This document shows, one piece after another, positions 60,559 through 64,000 of a DNA stretch of 64,000 nt; the stretch's first letter is position 1; the number at the start of each line of letters is the position of its first letter. Source of the DNA: Bradyrhizobium sp. WD16 (GTDB lineage Bacteria; Pseudomonadota; Alphaproteobacteria; Rhizobiales; Xanthobacteraceae); NCBI RefSeq assembly GCF_024181725.1, contig NZ_CP028908.1:620001-684000 (forward strand). Reading direction: 5' to 3'. The translations under genes were made by a program, and so were the position numbers. Under the pieces are notes generated by a model. That model did no database searches. It had not been told where the DNA came from and saw only the letters and a list, made by a program, of their open reading frames with translations.

Positions 60559-62599
60559 AGCGGCCCTCATCCTTGAAGCGCACGAAGGCGGCTGCACCTT
60601 CGGCCAGCAGCTTTTCCCAGGCATCGGTCGAGTTGATCGAAGGCAGCCGTCCGCGCTCCTTCTTAAACTTAACCGCGCGCACGGCGTAGTCCTTCGCCTC
60701 CTCCGGCGTCAGCGTGGTGCGCTTCGCGGCAATCGCGGCCTTCACCTGTTGCAGGCGCTCCTCGTTCATCGTTTTGGCGAGAATTGAATAGGCTTCCTTG
60801 AACGGGTTGATGCGGTCGATCAGGTCGATGTCGAGTTCGCGCACGTCCATCGCAAACTTGCGCACGCCGTCGATCAAGGCCGTGTTGGCGGTGGGTTCGC
60901 CGCTCACGCGATCAAGCATGGATTGCTTGGCCTGCTGCGTGATGTTGAGCGCGGCGATAGCGTGCTGGCGCACCGCTTCCTGGTCTTCGTCGCTCAACTC
61001 GGGATATTTGTCCTTCACTATCTTGCCCATGCGAACCTGCGTCAGTTCCTCGGGCACCAGCTCGTCGTCGAACAGACCGCGCTCGATAGTCGTCTTGTCC
61101 TGCACGAAAGCAGCGATCACCTCGTTCAAATCCTGCTGACAGATTCGCGCTGCCTCGTGACTCTTAGGCTCGACAAGGCCCTTGATTTCGAACTGGAAGA
61201 CACCGCGCTCCTCGTTGAAGCCAACATTGCACTTGTTGGGATCGTAGCCGCCTTCACCATAGTCGAAGCCTGGGGTCGGTCCGCTTTGCGGGTTCTTCGG
61301 CTTGAACTCAAAGCGCGGGGCAAGCACCTGCTCCATGAGCAGGCTGGCGGCGATGGCCTTCAACGTGTCGTTGACAGCCTCGGTCACGGCGTCCTCGGCG
61401 GCGTCAGGTTCGGCGATCAGATTTGTGAAGCGCGCGCGGGTCTTGTTCGGTGCATCGCGGGTCGCGCGGCCGATGATCTGCACGATCTCGGTGAGGCTGG
61501 AGCGATAGCCCACCGTCAAAGCGTGCTCGCACCAAATCCAGTCGAAGCCTTCCTTGGCCATGCCCAGCGCGATGATGATGTCCACATGATCGCGGTTGTT
61601 CTTCTGCGTGGGGTCTTTCAGCGCCAGGGAAACACGGTCGCGCTTGTTCGCGTCATCATCGACAAGATCGGCGACGCGGAGCGTCCGGCCACCCGGCGTT
61701 TTGACAAGCTGGAATCCCGTGGCAGCGTCGATGCCCTGCCAGTCACCGAGTGCGCCGATGATGTGTTCGACTTCCTTGATCTTGTCCTTCGTGCTTTCGC
61801 GTGAATTGACGTTCGGAATATGGACAATGGTTTTCTCGGCGGGATCGAGCACCGCCAGAATATCGTCCGCATAAGAGTCGGAATAGAAGAAATAACCGAT
61901 GTCGAGCTGCTTCAGATATTCGTAGCCGTTGAGCTGTTCGTAATAGGTATACGTGACGGACTCGAATTTCGCCTCGTCCTGTGGGGTCAACACCGGCACT
62001 GCGTCGCCACGGAAATAGCTGCCGGTCATGGCGACGATATGCACCTTGTCGCGAGCAACGAAGGCCCCAAGGTGCAGGCCCAGCTTGTTGTCGGGGTTGG
62101 CGGAGACGTGGTGGAACTCATCCACCGCGATCAGCCGGTTGTCGAACGCCTCCACGCCGAACTTGTCCACAGCGAAGCGGAAGGTGGCATGGGTGCAGAC
62201 CAGCACCTTGTCATCGCTTTGCAGGAACGCTTCGACCGAATTGACCTTGCCGCCATTGTCCGCGCCGGGCGCGTCGCAGAGATTCCATTTCGGCTCGACA
62301 TACCAGTCGGCCCAAAAGCCGAACTGGCTCAACGGCTCATCGTGAAAGCTCGCGCCGATGCTCCTTTCCGGCACGACGATGATCGCCTGTTTCACCCCCT
62401 GATTGGCGAGCTTGTCGAGCGCAATGAACATGAGCGCGCGGCTTTTGCCGGAGGCGGGCGGCGACTTGATAAGCAGATATTGCTCGCCGCGCTTCTCATA
62501 GGCGCGCTCCTGCATCGGGCGCATCCCAAGGGCATTGGCCGTGGTCGAAGAACCGTTGCGAGCGTAGGAAACGGAGACGGAGGGGACAGTGCTGACCAT
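60551..62599 (-). CDS. SF2 DEAD/DEAH-like helicase of the defence operon
   Basis: The 682-residue helicase has motif I PPASGKS (47-53), Ia VVPERSIG, motif II DEFHH (160-164), motif III MTGSYFRGD, motif V EGFDW and motif VI QIIGRATRDA, all in order. Two RecA domains fill about 1-420; the rest is a helical extension without a known nuclease motif. It resembles the helicases of type I/III restriction and of helicase-methylase-ATPase defence loci. It begins 1 bp after the upstream gene stop, so the operon is tightly coupled. Confidence 0.9.
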   Translation of the reverse strand: MVSTVPSVSVSYARNGSSTTANALGMRPMQERAYEKRGEQYLLIKSPPASGKSRALMFIALDKLANQGVKQAIIVVPERSIGASFHDEPLSQFGFWADWYVEPKWNLCDAPGADNGGKVNSVEAFLQSDDKVLVCTHATFRFAVDKFGVEAFDNRLIAVDEFHHVSANPDNKLGLHLGAFVARDKVHIVAMTGSYFRGDAVPVLTPQDEAKFESVTYTYYEQLNGYEYLKQLDIGYFFYSDSYADDILAVLDPAEKTIVHIPNVNSRESTKDKIKEVEHIIGALGDWQGIDAATGFQLVKTPGGRTLRVADLVDDDANKRDRVSLALKDPTQKNNRDHVDIIIALGMAKEGFDWIWCEHALTVGYRSSLTEIVQIIGRATRDAPNKTRARFTNLIAEPDAAEDAVTEAVNDTLKAIAASLLMEQVLAPRFEFKPKNPQSGPTPGFDYGEGGYDPNKCNVGFNEERGVFQFEIKGLVEPKSHEAARICQQDLNEVIAAFVQDKTTIERGLFDDELVPEELTQVRMGKIVKDKYPELSDEDQEAVRQHAIAALNITQQAKQSMLDRVSGEPTANTALIDGVRKFAMDVRELDIDLIDRINPFKEAYSILAKTMNEERLQQVKAAIAAKRTTLTPEEAKDYAVRAVKFKKERGRLPSINSTDAWEKLLAEGAAAFVRFKDEGRYE

Positions 62600-62600
62600 A

Positions 62601-63461
62601 TCAAACCGCCTTTCGTTGACTAAATCGGCGAAGGAAAAGGCGGGCGGTTATCAGTGTTATCTGAAGCCGGAAGGTCGCATCTTCTTCTTCGGACAGCCCC
62701 GGATGCCCACCATGCGGGTGCATCCGGCTCATCAACCCTTGAACGTATTGGGGCTTCTGATTGTTAGCATTCCACTCGTTATAGTCCGCGAGCAAGAACG
62801 GCGGCTGCACGTTATCGCCGAGAAAATCGCGCTTCGCCTTGCTGTCACCGCCACCGACATAGCCAAGAGCGACGGCAATCTCGTTCAGATAGCTCTCAAA
62901 GAAATTGCGCAATTCTCCGTTAGCCGAAGACCATTCGCCTCTCTGAAACGCCGATACTGCTTGTTTTAGATGCCCCTTGGCGACGGCGAAGCCGCCGCGG
63001 TCTAGGAGGGCAACAACTTCGTTCTCGGCTTCGCGGAAATCCAAGCCGGGAATGTCTTTCGGCAGCATCCGCACAAGCGTCAGGACTTTTTTGGTCGCTT
63101 CGCCATCCCAAGAAAACCTGGAGGTAACGCTGGTCTCCGTTTCCATAACCTCGAAGCCATCGAACCGAAGGCCCGCAACCAGCCTGTTCCATGCCACTGA
63201 ATCTCGGAGCGCCTCGGGCGCAGTGATTGCGGTCTCGACAAGCGCCCGATCAAGGGAGACACGGCCATTCTCGGTCATCACGGTAAGTTCTTCGTCGCAG
63301 GCGAGCTTCGCCCAACTCGCAACGCGAGCGGATTTGCTGGATACATTGCATCGTCCATCAATGCCCCATTGAACCTCCATGACCTCCATATCGCTGTGCG
63401 AATTGAAGTCGGCGGCTACCTCGGCAGCGGCAACGATAGTCATGCGATTGAACTTGCTCAT
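62601..63461 (-). CDS. unknown protein of the defence operon
   Basis: The product is a 286-residue protein that I do not recognise. It has an N-terminal alpha/beta part with WGIDGRCNVSSKSAR, a middle with REAENEVVALLDRGGF and a helical C-terminal part (FQRGEWSSANGELRNFFESYLNE, read as SSANGELRNFFESYL). The C-terminal part recalls the helical domain seen in some Abi/HEPN-type proteins, though no R-x4-6-H motif is evident apart from GHPGLSEEE. It overlaps the methylase gene by 4 bp and precedes the helicase by 1 bp. Confidence 0.75.
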   Translation of the reverse strand: MSKFNRMTIVAAAEVAADFNSHSDMEVMEVQWGIDGRCNVSSKSARVASWAKLACDEELTVMTENGRVSLDRALVETAITAPEALRDSVAWNRLVAGLRFDGFEVMETETSVTSRFSWDGEATKKVLTLVRMLPKDIPGLDFREAENEVVALLDRGGFAVAKGHLKQAVSAFQRGEWSSANGELRNFFESYLNEIAVALGYVGGGDSKAKRDFLGDNVQPPFLLADYNEWNANNQKPQYVQGLMSRMHPHGGHPGLSEEEDATFRLQITLITARLFLRRFSQRKAV

Positions 63462-64000
63462 GCCGCCCCCGCCCTGCGTTTCTTTGCCGCCGCCGGCGAT
63501 GCGATCATTTTGGTGTAGAGGTCGAACAGCTTTTCCAGCCGTTCCGTATCGTTGCGAAAGCGGCGGCCGATATAGATGCGCTCCAATACCTCGTCGTTAC
63601 GCTCATGGGCATTGCGTACGTCGGCGGGCATTTTGTCGGGGTCGTAAAGGTCGGCGATGGTCGCCGGGAAATGCGCCTCGCGTGCCAACAGGATGTCCTC
63701 GGCGCAGCGAGTCAGGTCCGCCTTGTTTTTCTCGGTCAGTGTGGGAACGGGAAAGGTATTCCAACCGAGTGTGTTGGAATAGCGGTAGTCGGTCTTCAGC
63801 TTGCCGCAGACGGTGCCGATCCAAACAAGGTGCAGGCGCGAGGCGATCAGCGCGAGGTTCCAGAGGGGGGCGTCGTATAGGCCATAAGCGGCGTTCGTCA
63901 GCGTCGTGTCACTACCTACGAGACCGACCGGCAGATATGGCCTTCGTTCCGACGAGTGAATAGGAACCACAAGCGTAGATTGCTGCCCTATTCGCATGAG
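63458..64000 (-). CDS. MmeI-like DNA methyltransferase, 3' part
   Basis: The 180 codons visible are the C-terminal end of a large class I DNA methyltransferase of the MmeI/type IIL group. They match the target-recognition end and tail: LHLVWIGTVCGKLKTDYRYSN (read as WIGTVCGKLKTDYRYS), GWNTFPVPTLTE and DLYDPDKMPADVRNAH followed by NDEVLERIY. The catalytic NPPY motif and any nuclease part lie beyond the window. It is the first gene of the operon seen here and would mark self DNA. Confidence 0.9.
   Translation of the reverse strand, partial: LMRIGQQSTLVVPIHSSERRPYLPVGLVGSDTTLTNAAYGLYDAPLWNLALIASRLHLVWIGTVCGKLKTDYRYSNTLGWNTFPVPTLTEKNKADLTRCAEDILLAREAHFPATIADLYDPDKMPADVRNAHERNDEVLERIYIGRRFRNDTERLEKLFDLYTKMIASPAAAKKRRAGAA

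Overview
The window is 64 kb of chromosomal DNA from a high-G+C alphaproteobacterium, most likely of the Bradyrhizobiaceae/Nitrobacteraceae (Rhodopseudomonas/Bradyrhizobium-like). The basis is the gene content (thiO-thiS-thiG-thiE-thiC behind one TPP riboswitch, a DUF2277 protein, PmtA-like methyltransferase, Liv-type transporters) and the small intergenic palindromes of the type 'TACTGGGTCGCCCGC...' that are common in that group. The assignment comes from reading, not from a database search. I saw no rRNA, tRNA or CRISPR array.

Layout. 1-2.5 kb: end of an OmpR-type response regulator, its histidine kinase and a PmtA-like methyltransferase. 2.8-8.3 kb: lytic transglycosylase, TPP riboswitch and the thiamin operon. 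8.4-16.7 kb: housekeeping genes (DUF2277, VOC protein, oligopeptidase B, bacterioferritin with its ferredoxin, small secreted protein, GIY-YIG protein, globin-coupled diguanylate cyclase). 16.8-27.8 kb: a Liv-type ABC transporter with an SDR and a GntR regulator, then a Rieske oxygenase/reductase pair with an FCD-GntR regulator and two matching operator palindromes. 27.9-40.7 kb: a mosaic, partly lower-G+C island with broken genes, an acyl carrier protein, a FabH-like ketosynthase and a 1117-residue fusion (E1alpha-E1beta-lipoyl-ketosynthase III), an IS3-family element, an AraC regulator, three 200-bp tandem repeats, a LuxR solo and debris of an efflux adaptor joined to a duplicated glutathione S-transferase end. 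40.8-50.3 kb: a catabolic cluster (outer-membrane channel, LysR, hydrolase, two-domain VOC protein, Rieske ferredoxin, FAD monooxygenase, MFS permease, cupin, FAH-family hydrolase, epimerase-like SDR). 50.5-56.2 kb: LysR/GST pair and three toxin-antitoxin modules. 56.5-64 kb: a moxR gene lacking its 5' end, abutted by a compact defence-like operon (MmeI-like methylase, unknown protein, helicase, GIY-YIG protein, GHKL ATPase with a PD-(D/E)XK-like motif) that runs off the window.

How the parts may work together. The island ACP, FabH-like enzyme and fusion protein form a minimal acyl-chain starter module: the E1 halves would decarboxylate a 2-oxo acid onto the lipoyl arm, and where a normal complex has an E2 acyltransferase this protein carries a ketosynthase. 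The 56.5-64 kb operon resembles helicase-methylase-ATPase phage-defence loci, with an added GIY-YIG protein. A family of paired hairpins with a near-constant 13-bp spacer and mutually complementary loops is dispersed through the whole window and is the clearest non-coding structure here.
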